Shown here piece by piece: positions 11,871 through 22,874 of a stretch of DNA of 64,000 nucleotides. The position numbers and the translations under genes are program-made. Within the stretch, counting starts at the first letter, position 1. Each line of letters opens with the position of its first letter. The DNA is taken from positions 11,893,219 through 11,957,218 of the forward strand of contig NC_066323.1 in assembly GCF_022539315.1 (NCBI RefSeq), written 5' to 3'. The notes under the pieces are model-generated. The model was not told the DNA's origin. It searched no databases and saw only the letters and a program-made list of their open reading frames with translations. The DNA comes from Serinus canaria (Eukaryota > Chordata > Aves > Passeriformes > Fringillidae).

Positions 11871-14800
11871 CTAGGCCTCCAGATGCTTCGTGATCCTGCG
11901 GATTTTCTCCTTCTTGTTCCTGTTTCCGTGTTTTTTCCAGGGCTTTCCTACCACGTTGGCAGGGTTGGGTGCAGCCGCAGGCACGAGGCCGCTCCCAGGC
12001 CGGTAGCCCATGGCAGCCCGGACCCCTTTCATCAGGGCACGAACGTTCTCCTGGAAAAGCAGACACAACAGCCAGTGACCAAGGAGAAGATCCTCAACCA
12101 CTGCAGTATGTCAGTAAAACCAGACACAGGCAAGCTCAAACCCAGCAGGGCTTGCCCAGCCCCTGCTCCAGAGCTGCAGGAAGGTCACGGCAGGCAGCCA
12201 AAGCCTGCCAGCAGCTCCAGCTCTGCCAAGCTGTGCTCGGTCCCCAGCGTCTGCCACTGACGTGACACCGTGCCCCAGCCAGCACCAGCTCCAGCACCAG
12301 GATGGATCCTCACAGCCTCTGCTCTGTGCACCACAAATTGTCTTCACAAATAAATCTGGCGCCCAGGAAAGCCACAGACCAAAATAAGTTGCTCAAGTCT
12401 GGAGCGTGGGCAGCACTGACAGGGCTCACAGCTTGTGCCAGCACTTTGGGCAGACAGAGCAACAGTCTGGTAATCCCAAAAATTCTTTTCAGGTCACAGT
12501 TTTCTGAAATAGCTCACTTTTTTTTTTTTTTGGAGAAGAGCCTGAGTTCTTGTTTTCAAAATGCATGATTATCTTAGCTGTGCTAAATAAATGGTGTTCA
12601 CATTCAGCTAACCACACAGAGTGGAACATGCTATCTATGACCCATCCTGTTCACTGTTAAAAACCTGTTCTAATCCTTGTCAGGTATGCAGATCAGGTCA
12701 ATTATGGATTTCATATTTCACTAGAAGTCATTAATACACTTTCTCAGTAGTGTAGAGGCAAAACAGATGCCTGTAGGATCTAACAAGACTCATACAGGTT
12801 AAGAAAAATTCCCATTTTCCACTTAATTTTGAGATTTCTTGACTGGATTTTAAATCAGTTTCTATTCTTTTCATCTGATTTCAGGTTCTGAATCAAAACC
12901 TCAAAATAATACTAAATCAATTCTCTTAAAAAAGCTTATCACATACTCTAAATACATCGGCTCAGGAAAGGAAAGTCACTTTGAAGGACCTGTTACTTCA
13001 AAACCATGTTCTGGGTCAGTTGACAACTCATTCCTCCTTGTCTTTCTTCCCAGTAACCCTCCTGTTTGCTCAAGATTGATGTCTGATTCCTAATGACAAG
13101 GGTCACCCTGCTGACCTCTGAAAAATCATCTGTGCACACCACAGTAGCAATCTTCCTGTCACCTAGGACATTCCCAGTGATTTAGGAGATAATAAAAAGA
13201 ACAGAGCTCTCAGGTAGAAATTACTTACATGCAGATCCCACAGCATTAAACACCATTAACTCAACCCAGCACACCTCCATCCTCAAAGGTAGTTTTCCCC
13301 CAGCAACTACAGATGAGTGCTACAGCAAAAATTCCTAGAACAAATCTTTTCCAGAATTTACCTGATGGAAAAAATTTTTGTCCACCACATTTTCAATTTG
13401 TTTTGCTTTGGTATTTTTCTCAGGCTTCACCTGTCCAGTGGCCAGCACAGCTGTACTGTCAGGGCACCTTTGATGTTGGTGCTGAAAATCATTTGGGTCA
13501 ATACCAGGAGGTGGGTGGCAATATAACAGCTTCCCCTGTGAAAGCAATGGGATTCAGTTATTACAAAAGAAACTCAGAGAGGAAAGAAAACAACTCCAAA
13601 CCTAAAAAGGGCCTGAAGTTTAGGGGTTCATTCTGGCAGACTATCAGTACACTTTATTTCTTCTCCCAGGCAACAACTGGCTTGACTCCTAACTTACTGT
13701 TCCACCTCTACATCAAAGCACCATTTGCAGCGGCTGTGCCCAGCTGCAAACAACACAGAGCAAAACTCTCAGGAGCACCAGAGGATCCTATTAAGAAATT
13801 ATCAACAATAAGTTGCCGAGAGGTGCTAAAGAAGCATGCAGTATTAAAAAACTAACAGCAACAGTCCTTAGTGCCAAATATTGGTCCAGTGGGTTCATTT
13901 CTTGAGTATCTGCTAGCTACTTTGGAGATATGATTATTTATTTAGCTGGCACCATATTTTTAAGCAATCACTTTTCTAAGATTAGGCAGCTTGAGAAATT
14001 CAATTTATTATTTTAAAACACAAAAGCAGCTCAATTTCAAGAGTATTTTGATACATGGTGATTTTATCCGGAGAAGCAGAACTGAGTTTATTGTACTCCA
14101 GTGCAACCTTTAATTCACCTCTGAGAAGAGAAAAAAACCCAGATGAAGGAAGCACTTACATTGACATAATCTTTTAACACATATCGAGCTGATCTCGGCT
14201 GGTCTGGCTGTCCATGAGATGTCATAAAGCCTCTCATATCTGGAAGAGAAATCCAAAGTATATTCTCTGTAAGTACAAGAAAATATTAATATATGTTCTC
14301 CTCTGCTGCCTAGCCACCCATTTGTATTCTTTCTCAAAAATATTCCCTTAGAAAGAGGCTTTTCTTGGGGAAAGCAGAGAAAAAAAAAGGAAGAACTTTG
14401 GTGACTGTAAAGGTACTGCAGAAGCATCCTGACCTGAAAAAATTGTAAGAGCTGACATCTTCCTACTAGCAGAAAACAGCTAGGGTTTTATTTTTGTTTT
14501 AAAGGCAGAGAATGATAATTCACTGCATTCTTCAAAGTCTAATTCAGACACAGATGGTAGGACGTATCTGAGAGGGTCAGAGCACCACACTATAGACTGG
14601 CAGGGCATCTCACCAATATCTTCCACAATATCACCACATCTGTCAGATGAGACTGGCAAAGCACCACTCCAACTCCCAGAGGAAATAAGTCATAAACAAA
14701 GAGCATTCCTGAGAGGAGGGCAAGTCCAATGCACAACAAACCCAAGCTGGGCCCAACTTTACAATGTTCTCCTAAGGCCATGTTCAGGACCATGCAGACA

Positions 14801-17800
14801 GTGGAGGTGACAGGTTTTAAAAGGATCATCACTCACATCCATATGCTGTTAGCAGCTCTTCAGCTGTTGGCTTTCGATCTGGGTCCTCATCTTCCCTCGG
14901 CCTTATGATATTTATTCCATAGGTTGCTTCCAAAATGTTGCGTGGGATATGCTGGCAAACATAAGCTAGTGAAGGAAACCACTTCACAGTTACAGAAGTA
15001 ATTCTGCCCCTGTCACACAAAAGAATGACTTTTGGATTTTATTGCAAACCAGAAAAATAACACCAGTCTGACAACACGACTAAGTTGACATGAGATAGGA
15101 AAAGACCAACACAGCAGGAGTGTGTTATCCAGTATGTCCCACCTCCCTCAAAGTATGAGCACATGTGCTGCTAGCTGGAACATGCTACTTGGCATACTCC
15201 AGATCCAACCCTTGCATGCAGTCTCACAAGCCCCATGCAAAGGATATTAGAGAAACAGGTGGAACATGGTCCCTCATCTGATCTATAGGCAGAATTCCAG
15301 AACAAATCATTTCTGCCTTGGTAGAGACGAAAGATGGCATCACCAGACCGGGGCAATCACAAAGGCACAGGCCAGGCTCCACATACAGGGTCTACATGAT
15401 AAATAACCCATTAGTTCACTAAGGCAACTCAGTGTCCACAGAGGAAAAAGGAACAAAAAAAAAAAAAAAAACCCAACACAATTACAACAACAAACAAACA
15501 AACAAAAAATCCAAATGCATAGATGAAACATGGATGCAAATGACAATAAGCAGAAATTCTACTAACACAGACACCTGCCCTGCTGGTTCCAGCCAATGAA
15601 TTAAGCATATCAGATGCAGAATACAGCAACATTTTTTTAAGTTCCTAAATAAGGTGTCCAGATGGGGGCAGCAAGATCTTCAGCTCTCCAGTCTGATGGG
15701 AGAGGAGAAAGCACTCCAGAAACCTTTAAGTGTGTTGGACCTTCTGAAACAGCTAGGAGTTCAAAAAGTACAAATCCCAAAATGGTCCCACACTATAGCA
15801 CTAGAGTTGCTACCTCAAAATCAAAGCTTGATCAGTTTGAAAATATCAACAAAACAACATTTATTCACAGCAATAATGTTGACAAGGAGAGCCTGAAGAC
15901 TTGACCTTAAGCTACTTGGAGGAACACTCATGTTAAAAAGCTTCTCTTGTCATAACTGGTGCTGGAAAAAAAGGGACAAGGTAACTAAATAAAATCAGGA
16001 GATGGAAAACATGCTCCATTGCACAGCAGCTCTCACGAGTGACTCAAAATCGAGCACAAGTTTAGAAGCAAGAATTAAAGTTCTAAATTAAACACATCAA
16101 GACCACCCCTCTCCAACCTACTCTGCTGCCACAGTTCAGGGTGGCAGAGCTCTCAGTGAGTGCATGTGGTTGCAACTAGGTCATAATGAAGCTCTCTTCC
16201 ACTGGGAAAAAGGAAATGATAAAAAGACTGATGTTATTTGTTAGCAATACCTGGAAGTGTTTTGTACGGCCTGGTGTAGCAGACACAGACACCTTCTTAT
16301 TTCCAAGGATTGTGTTGATGGTTGAACTTTTGCCAACATTAGGGTAACCCACCTAGAAGACAAAGAAGTGAAATGTTATTAGGCAGGGTGATGCCAAAAG
16401 ACTGACAAAGCTCTGACACAAAAGTTCTTTAACAAAATGTTCAAAAAAACCCCAAACCAACAAACTAAGGCAAGCAGGGGTGCACACTGAGCTTTAGGAG
16501 CTTCAGTATTAATCTTTGCACAAAACCCACAGTGGTTTGTGCTTGCCAGTTTTTATACCCTTATAGGAAGCCAGACGACAGGATGAATTTATCCCATGGA
16601 GGGCACATGGAATTAGAATTTAGATTAAGTAAGTTCCCTTTAAGCACAAAGTCCAACTTACCAGCCCAACATTTACTTCTCCATCCTTCACCCTTGGTCC
16701 ATTGTGCATAGTTTTGAATATCTCCAGCAGCTCATTTCTCTGCACCAGATGGCTGAAGTTCCTGACGTTCCTGTTCTGTTCCTGCACTGCAGCACCATCA
16801 GTCCTGCTTTCCATCCTCTCTGGACCAAGAGCATTTATGTTGTCACCAGCTTCATCTTCAGAACAGGTTTGCCAGTCCTCCTCTTCATCATCTTCACAGT
16901 CTTCATATTCATCACTGCTGTTATCATCACTCTCCAGGACCTGGTTTGCACTTTGCCAAATGCTGCCTGTGGATGCTCCTTCTGCACTTCCTTGTGCTGT
17001 GCTGTCGTCTTCCTGACTGGAGCCTTCATCCTCAGAACCACTTAGGTGCTCCGCTCCCCCCTCAGAGCCCAGTTCCTGTGGGAACAGCACTTCAGAGGTG
17101 AAATGCAAAGACAACCCCAAGCCCTGATGCTGGCTCAGTGAGCTGTCATCAGCCAGATCCCAACTCAGCGCTTAGCTATTACCAGCTGCAGCCACCACAC
17201 ACCCAGTTTGAACTGGTCACCTGCAGTACCTTTGCTTCTCCGCCCAGCCGTTCACACTCTGCCAAAGCTGACCAGAACACCACCTTGACACCCTCATTCT
17301 CAAAGAACTGTGCCCAAGCAGCACGTTGCTCCTCACTCAGCAAATCGGATTTGTTGATCAAGATCATGTTCTCCTTGTCATTGCTGACTTCCTTAACGTA
17401 ACTTTCCTAAAGAAAACAAGAGAAGGATCAGTTTCTACTCTGGTTTTGACTCCTTCCACCCCAAGACAACACAAGAGCAGCAAGACAAATTACTCCATGC
17501 AGCTCCACACGAGTGTAGCCAAGCTTATCATCTCTAGGTGGGTGGAAGTGCTGTTTCGCAGACAGCTACAAGAACAATTTGGAGCATGCAACTACCACAG
17601 TACAGCTTGTTGCTGGCCATGCGTGCAAACACCTTGTCTGCTTAGAGCTGTGACAAGAGATTAATCAGCACTCTGAAGCAGGAGCTCCTAAGATAACTAT
17701 TTGAGCAATTTCATGTCTCCCTGATGCAGTGTTCTATAGCCCATCATTAAAAACTTGTCTCTTCAATAACTTTTGATCCTATGTAATCTCACCCACTTCT

Positions 17801-20800
17801 ATTCCACTATGCTTTTACATAAGACAATTCCTTTATGTGAGGACACTTGTAATGGGGACTAAGGAATAAAATAGTATCTCCAATGTAACATCTGCAGAAG
17901 AGCCTCTAAATCCACAACATTCTGGGTGAAATACAAAAAGAAAAAAATTAATTTAATGCCAGAATACTTGCATCAATTAATCAGATATCCACTCGGGCAC
18001 AACAGCAAAACAGCTTCAAGGTAGCTGAATGCATTGAGCAAAAAAATATATCACATAAAAAGATGTAAAATGAAGACAACATTCAAGAAAGTGGTTTACT
18101 TACCAGGTCTTGACATCTAAACAGAAGGGGGTTTCTGGCATCTACTATCTGGACTACAATATCACTGCAAAAGTAAAGGGAAGCCCATAAAGTACTCCTC
18201 TTCTTGTGTTGCCCCAAAGAAAGCAGTAAGACACAGCAATTATTCATTTTTAGGTTTTCCTTGGAATTTTAATATGTTTCAACTGTATTATCCTACTAAA
18301 TATCTACTGAACAACAGAGCATCTCAGCAGTCACCTGCCCAACAGAGCCATGCTTGTGCTACAAGCCAGTACTGCCATACAGTGTCTCCTCCTCACTTGG
18401 TTCATTCTCCTGCACAACTGAACAGCCAGCAAGGAAGAAGAAAACATGCCAGTTTTGCCAACCCATCTACCCTTCAGAAATGCTCAGCAGGCAAGAACCA
18501 CAATAGTGGTACTCCATCTTTTAGAATGGTACTAAAAACTGTGGTAACACAACTTTGTTTCTGTCTATTCTCATCCTCAGCTGTTGCAGGGTGGTTACAG
18601 AGGGAAAGAAGAGGTGGTTTTCCTACACAGCGAGATATTTTGGGACATTGTTGTCCCTCTTGCATGAAACAAGAGGTACAAAGCCTCCCATAAACAACAT
18701 GCAAATTCTAAGTATTTGATATTGGGTATTTTCAAAAGTTCCTCGGTGCTTTTTGTCAGAAAAAGCATAAAAAAATGAAAAAATAGCCTTAGATTTCAGT
18801 AAATTATGTTGCTCCCTCATGCAAGCAAGACCTTGCAACATGCTTCTAGGAAACACCTTCCAAACCCAGAGACCAGGTTGCCACCACATGCACGAGCAGG
18901 ACTCATTAGTTCCACAAAGCAATTAAATGCAATGGCTTCAGACCCCAAAGGCAGTCATGTTTCCTTTGTCAAAAGGAGGGGAAAATTTAACTACAACCTC
19001 TTCCACTAGAACATCTCCAGGCAAGTAATTTAAAATACTGCCAGGTATTATCACATGCTAATTCTATTTGTTTGACAGGGACTTCTGTTAAGTCAGGACA
19101 ACTTCAGAACACCACAGGTCAAATGGAAGAATTTCAAGCTTCACTAGGCAGTTTGTTATGTGTTAAAAAAAAAAAAAATCAAAAACCTCCCCGCAAAGTG
19201 AATAATTTAATAAGCTCCATGGGTACAAAGAGGACTGCACAGTTACAGACATTCAAAGATCAATATGAGGGAAAGCTGACACCATCATACTGGGATGGGA
19301 TGCAGAGAAGTTACTGAACCACACTGCTGGGAACTAGATTGAAGCAAATACATGGAAAAGGCTGATAACAGATCATATTTTCTAGAAAGGTTAGAGGACT
19401 GAGTAGCTTTTCCATTCACTTCTGAGACAGCATCCTCACTCTACATGAAATAAAAAGCTTCAACAGAAGCAGAAAACCTCAAAGGTTTTGAGGTGACATA
19501 TTCCAGTCACCTTGTACACTCACACTGCACATCATGATGTGGATGCTCTTGACTAGCACTCTTACAGCCAAGAGCCCAGCAACACTCAGAACAAAGCCCC
19601 TTCTGTGAAAGGAGCAGCTCACCATGACCTCACTGGTGAAGTATTTTTCAATTTTAGGAAAGTGAAATGAGATGATCTTAAACCTAATTACTAGTGAAAT
19701 TAAATGCCCCAGTTAGATTAATGTAGCAGATACCACTCTTATTGTATTACAGCTCAGCAGAGCAAACAAAGCTACTCCTGTGGTATGACAGGCTGTTGTC
19801 TTCTGTGCACTGCTGCAACTTCTCTGCGTGGCAAAGAGACAAGGACCAAGAGGTTCCTTCTTTCCCAACATTACTAAGTCCTTGCCTCCTGCTCCTGAAC
19901 ACCAGCTGCTGCAGTTTGGTTGGGAAGGAGGGGAAGGGGTTAATCTTGGCAAGAGACCTCAAAGGCACTTTCTCAAAGGAGGCCTCCAACACAGAGTTAC
20001 TGTGGAAGGCCAAGAGTCTCACAGTGAACCTCTGCACATCACACTGTGGAGAGCTAGCAGGCACCACAAAAACAAAATCACTGCAGTGCTGATAATAAAA
20101 CATTACTAATTTAAAAATTTTTCCTGTGCTGAGACATGTGAAGCTTGTGTCAAAAGCTGCAATTCATGGAAATACATTCAATATCACTTTTTAAAAAGTG
20201 GATAGCAAAATACTTTACCTTCTTTCAATGACTCTCCAAAGCTGACGCCAAAATTCCAAGTTTCTTTCAAATGGAGTTAGAATTAACTTTTTCTCTTCCT
20301 CGAGGCTAAGGCAAAACAGAAAAAACAACATCACATTTGGTCCATGGTAGGCTGTAAGCTCACTACCAGCTCTTCCCTAGACCCAGAAGGCTTTAGTTTT
20401 GCAGATAGTAATCAAACCAAACTCATATAGAGGTACTATTTCTGAAGTTTTTTCAAACAGATCAAGCCCTCAGGTACACTGCTGTCAGAGGCAGTGGTTT
20501 AATGGTGATACAATGGCTTCTGATCTTGTCAATGCAGAAGTGGTAAAAGATGGAAAGAGCAAGAACTCATCAAGAATCTGCCTGTGAAATTTGAGAGCCA
20601 TGATAACAAATGAGAGAAGTTATCCTAAGTGCCACTAGTTTTTTCTTAATTGAGTACCACTTGGGAAAAAACCTGAAATTTGGGGATGGTACCTGAAATA
20701 CCTCTATACAACCTTTAACTTGGTGTTATCACCACCTGAACAACTTTACTCAGGGGTAAGCACGGGTTTGCAGGGTGTGAGCAGATACCAGCCAAGTCTT

Positions 20801-22463
20801 CAAGCCAGCAGATGCAGCACCAGACCAGCACAGGCTGCTGAATGCAGCAGGCTGGCAGCATGGCCTTCTATTCAGAGCTCTTAGAAGACACATCCAGTAA
20901 CCCTCTACTTCACAGCTGAATGAAGAACATCACATGCCATCCTGAATTCATTTAAAAGAACATGCACACACAAGACAGTTTTGCAGAGCTGACCACAAAG
21001 ACATGGTGGACTGTGGCTGGGATGTCCAGCCTCCCAGGACAAGTACAGGGAGCTACTGAGTAGGCGTTAGTTTTATTGGTCCAAAAAGGATAAGTACAAC
21101 CCACTGCTTCCTGTGTCACTATATGCCACCAGCTACTTACCCAGCCACAAGCAGCATACTCACAGGGCAAGCTGTCGCCTCCACTCAAGAAAGCTCTCTC
21201 TCTCTGCTTGCTTCAAGTCCTCTGCACTGGTTGTCCTATCCCAGTGTGGCCTATAACAAGCATATTTTGGAGTGAGTGGTCAGAAATAGCCAGTCCAGCT
21301 ACATTACTTCAGTAAATAGAACATAAAAACCACACATTCAGCTATGCTGAAGCAATGGTTCAGATGTACAAGCTGCTTTCAGCAGCTTGAAGTACACCTT
21401 CTTTCCTTGTTCCGTTCAAACTCCATTAGCAGAGAGCAGGTACACCAGATACCACAAAGCTATTTTCTTGAGCTAAGTTTTTAGGGTCATTAAGATGGGG
21501 GTTAATCTCTCTGTTCACCGTTCCCAGAACTCTGAAAAGGCTTACACTAGGCAGCCTGGATGCACCTGCCTCAGCAGTGCCAAGCTTTGGGCAGGAAACC
21601 CACACCATCAGGCCAGAGAGGCTGGCACTGGCAGCACTCACATGGCAGACTGGCACCTGTACTGTGGGTTACAGCCCACTCATATAGGTTAGTTAGTGGC
21701 TTCTCCAAAAGGAGGGTATTGCCACCTGAGGGCTGTCCTCAGGTTTGCAGCCACGGAAGGATCAGCCCCGGAGCCCCAGTCAGCCAAGGGGCATCCAGGC
21801 AGCCCTGCAGAACTCACCTCCGTGGGATGCGCAGGAACTCCTGATTCTCCTGCTGCAGCTGCCGAACACGTTGGGCCTCCTGTGCTGTGAGCAGGCCCGT
21901 GCAGCTCTGGGCAGACACGATCTGAGCATTCAGACGCTCTGAAAGGAGAGAGTCATCCAAAGCCACCTGTCCCCAGCGCTGCTACCCCTGCCACCCCACC
22001 CTGGCCCTGCTGACCCCAGCCCTGGCTCAGGGCCTCACAGCCTGCCTCAGTTCCCGCCGGCCAGACCCACTGCCAGCTCCCATTCGCACTCACTCACCCC
22101 AGAACCGGCGTCGCCCCGCCCCGGGATCCCCTCCTCAGCCCCCGGCCCAGCCGCAGCCCCGGGCCCGTCCCAGCTGCTCACCGGCCACGAAGCGGGTGCC
22201 GGCCAGCTCGGCCGTGGCCAGGAACTCCTCCAGCGGGTTCTGCTCGGGCGCCGACCGCAGCTCCGGGCCGCGCTCGGCGACCACCTCGCTGGCGTGAAGC
22301 TACCGGGACAGGACACCACCGTCAGCCCGGGCCGCCCGGGCCGCCCCGACCTCCCTCCCGCCTCCCCGGCCCCCTGGTTTACCCATGAGGAGGCGCCGCG
22401 GCGCTCCAGCCCGCGCTGCCGCTGCAGGGAGCGCCCGAGGCCATCACTCCGCTTCTTGCCCAT
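11871..22463 (-). CDS. LSG1: LSG1, large 60S subunit nuclear export GTPase 1 (14 coding exons)
   Basis: LSG1 is a cytoplasmic circularly permuted GTPase of late 60S ribosome maturation, linked to NMD3 release. Coding exons in gene order: 22383-22463, 22182-22299, 21818-21938, 21164-21250, 20219-20305, 18104-18164, 17221-17406, 16662-17075, 16251-16352, 15248-15391, 14837-14960, 14160-14239, 13362-13535, 11871-12050. They sum to 1959 nt: 652 residues plus stop, against about 658 in human. GTPase motifs occur in permuted order: G4 NKSD at 203-206, G5 SAL at 231-233, G1 GYPNVGKS at 387-394, G2 Thr415 in PGRTKHFQ, G3 DCPG at 431-434. Exon 8 encodes an acidic insert rich in Asp, Glu and Ser. The tail ends in a basic run (KPWKKHGNRNKKEK). 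The start opens MGKKRS, followed by the conserved SW-LHASE junction. All introns are GT-AG except intron 10 (U12-type, AT-AT). Exon 7 has two in-frame donors 9 nt apart, so a 649-residue form is possible. Confidence 0.97.
12518..12531. repeat. Poly-T tract in LSG1 intron 13
   Basis: A run of 14 T on the plus strand lies within the intron between the last two LSG1 coding exons (12051-13361). It is simple-sequence DNA with no other feature nearby. Confidence 0.85.
14961..15247 (-). other. LSG1: LSG1 intron 10, U12-type intron with AT-AT ends
   Basis: Read on the minus strand, this 287-nt intron begins ATATCCTTT, a perfect U12 5' splice site. It ends TTTCCTTCACTAGCTTAT, where TTCCTTCACT matches the U12 branch-point consensus TTCCTTAACT at 9 of 10 positions, with the branch A ten nucleotides from the exon. 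Joining CTA to GTT TGC CAG gives ...PPVSL-VCQHIPRN..., which matches the human protein (PPVSLVCQNIPRH) in frame. No GT donor fits at this boundary. The nearest AG acceptor (TAG, five bases upstream) would shift the frame. The terminal dinucleotide is AT rather than the usual AC, either a natural variant or a T-for-C change in this individual or assembly. Confidence 0.85.
15455..15505. repeat. Poly-A and (CAAA)n simple repeat in LSG1 intron 9
   Basis: Seventeen A (15455-15471) are followed after a short gap by ACAACAACAAACAAACAAAC to about 15505. It lies in the intron between the exon encoding the P-loop (G1) and the exon encoding DCPG (15392-16250). It is an A-rich low-complexity tract. Confidence 0.88.
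19165..19178. repeat. Poly-A tract in LSG1 intron 5
   Basis: A run of 14 A lies inside the longest LSG1 intron (18165-20218). I looked through this 2-kb intron for C/D-box snoRNA signatures, since ribosome-biogenesis genes often host snoRNAs, and saw no convincing pair of C and D boxes. Confidence 0.85.
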
Positions 22464-22660
22464 GTGCCACCGCCGCCCCGCCGACGGAAGGGGCGGGCGG
22501 ACCGCCGCGTTCTACCGCCCGCTCCCACCGCCCCTTCCGCCGCCCGCCCCTTCCGCCGCCTCTGCCGCGCCCTCCCCGCCGCGCCCCGGCGTCTGCCACC
22601 AGGCGGTGCCACCGCACCGGCACCGGCACCGGCCCTCGCCGGCCAGCCAGGGCGATAGGA
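22464..22660 (-). promoter_or_regulatory. LSG1: LSG1 CpG-island promoter
   Basis: Dense CpG extends from within exons 1-2 (about 22,040) to about 22,660, upstream of the LSG1 start codon at 22461-22463. There is no TATA box. Likely activator sites include a CGGAAG ETS core at about 22,485 next to a GGGGCGGGC GC box, and two more TTCCGCC (ETS core on the minus strand) at about 22,535 and 22,551. This is the usual form of a housekeeping promoter. The transcription start is not placed; given the exon 1 position it should be within roughly 100 bases of the ATG. Confidence 0.75.
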
Positions 22661-22874
22661 CACAGCCTGAACCTGCACAAGGGGAGGTTTTGGTTGGACA
22701 TTAGGAAGAATTTCTTAAATGGTGATTAAGCGTTGGAGTGGATGCGCAGGGAGCTGGTGGAGCCACCGTCCCTGGAGGTGTTTAAGAATGTGGTACTTAG
22801 TGCTATGGTCTAGTTGATAGGGTGTTGGTCTCGATATCAGAGGTCTTTTCCAACCCAATTGGTTCTCTGATCAT
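22661..22874 (+). mobile_element. CR1-like LINE fragment (3' end) beside the LSG1 promoter
   Basis: The sequence matches the CR1 3' end in order: 'cctgaacctgcacaagggg', 'ttggacattaggaagaattt', 'gagccaccgtccctggaggt' and 'aggtcttttccaaccc'. It has an internal deletion of the segment that normally sits between the 'aatttctt' and 'ggtggagcc' portions. Its sense strand is opposite to LSG1. The left end directly abuts the LSG1 CpG island, within about 200 bases of the LSG1 start codon. The terminal repeat of the element has decayed into a short run of ATCC units (about 22,870-22,882). Confidence 0.85.

Noticed and set aside
18165..20218. snoRNA in the longest LSG1 intron
   Set aside because: A CATCATGATG palindrome at about 19,527-19,540 resembles a C box, but no D box or paired terminal stem sits at the right distance.
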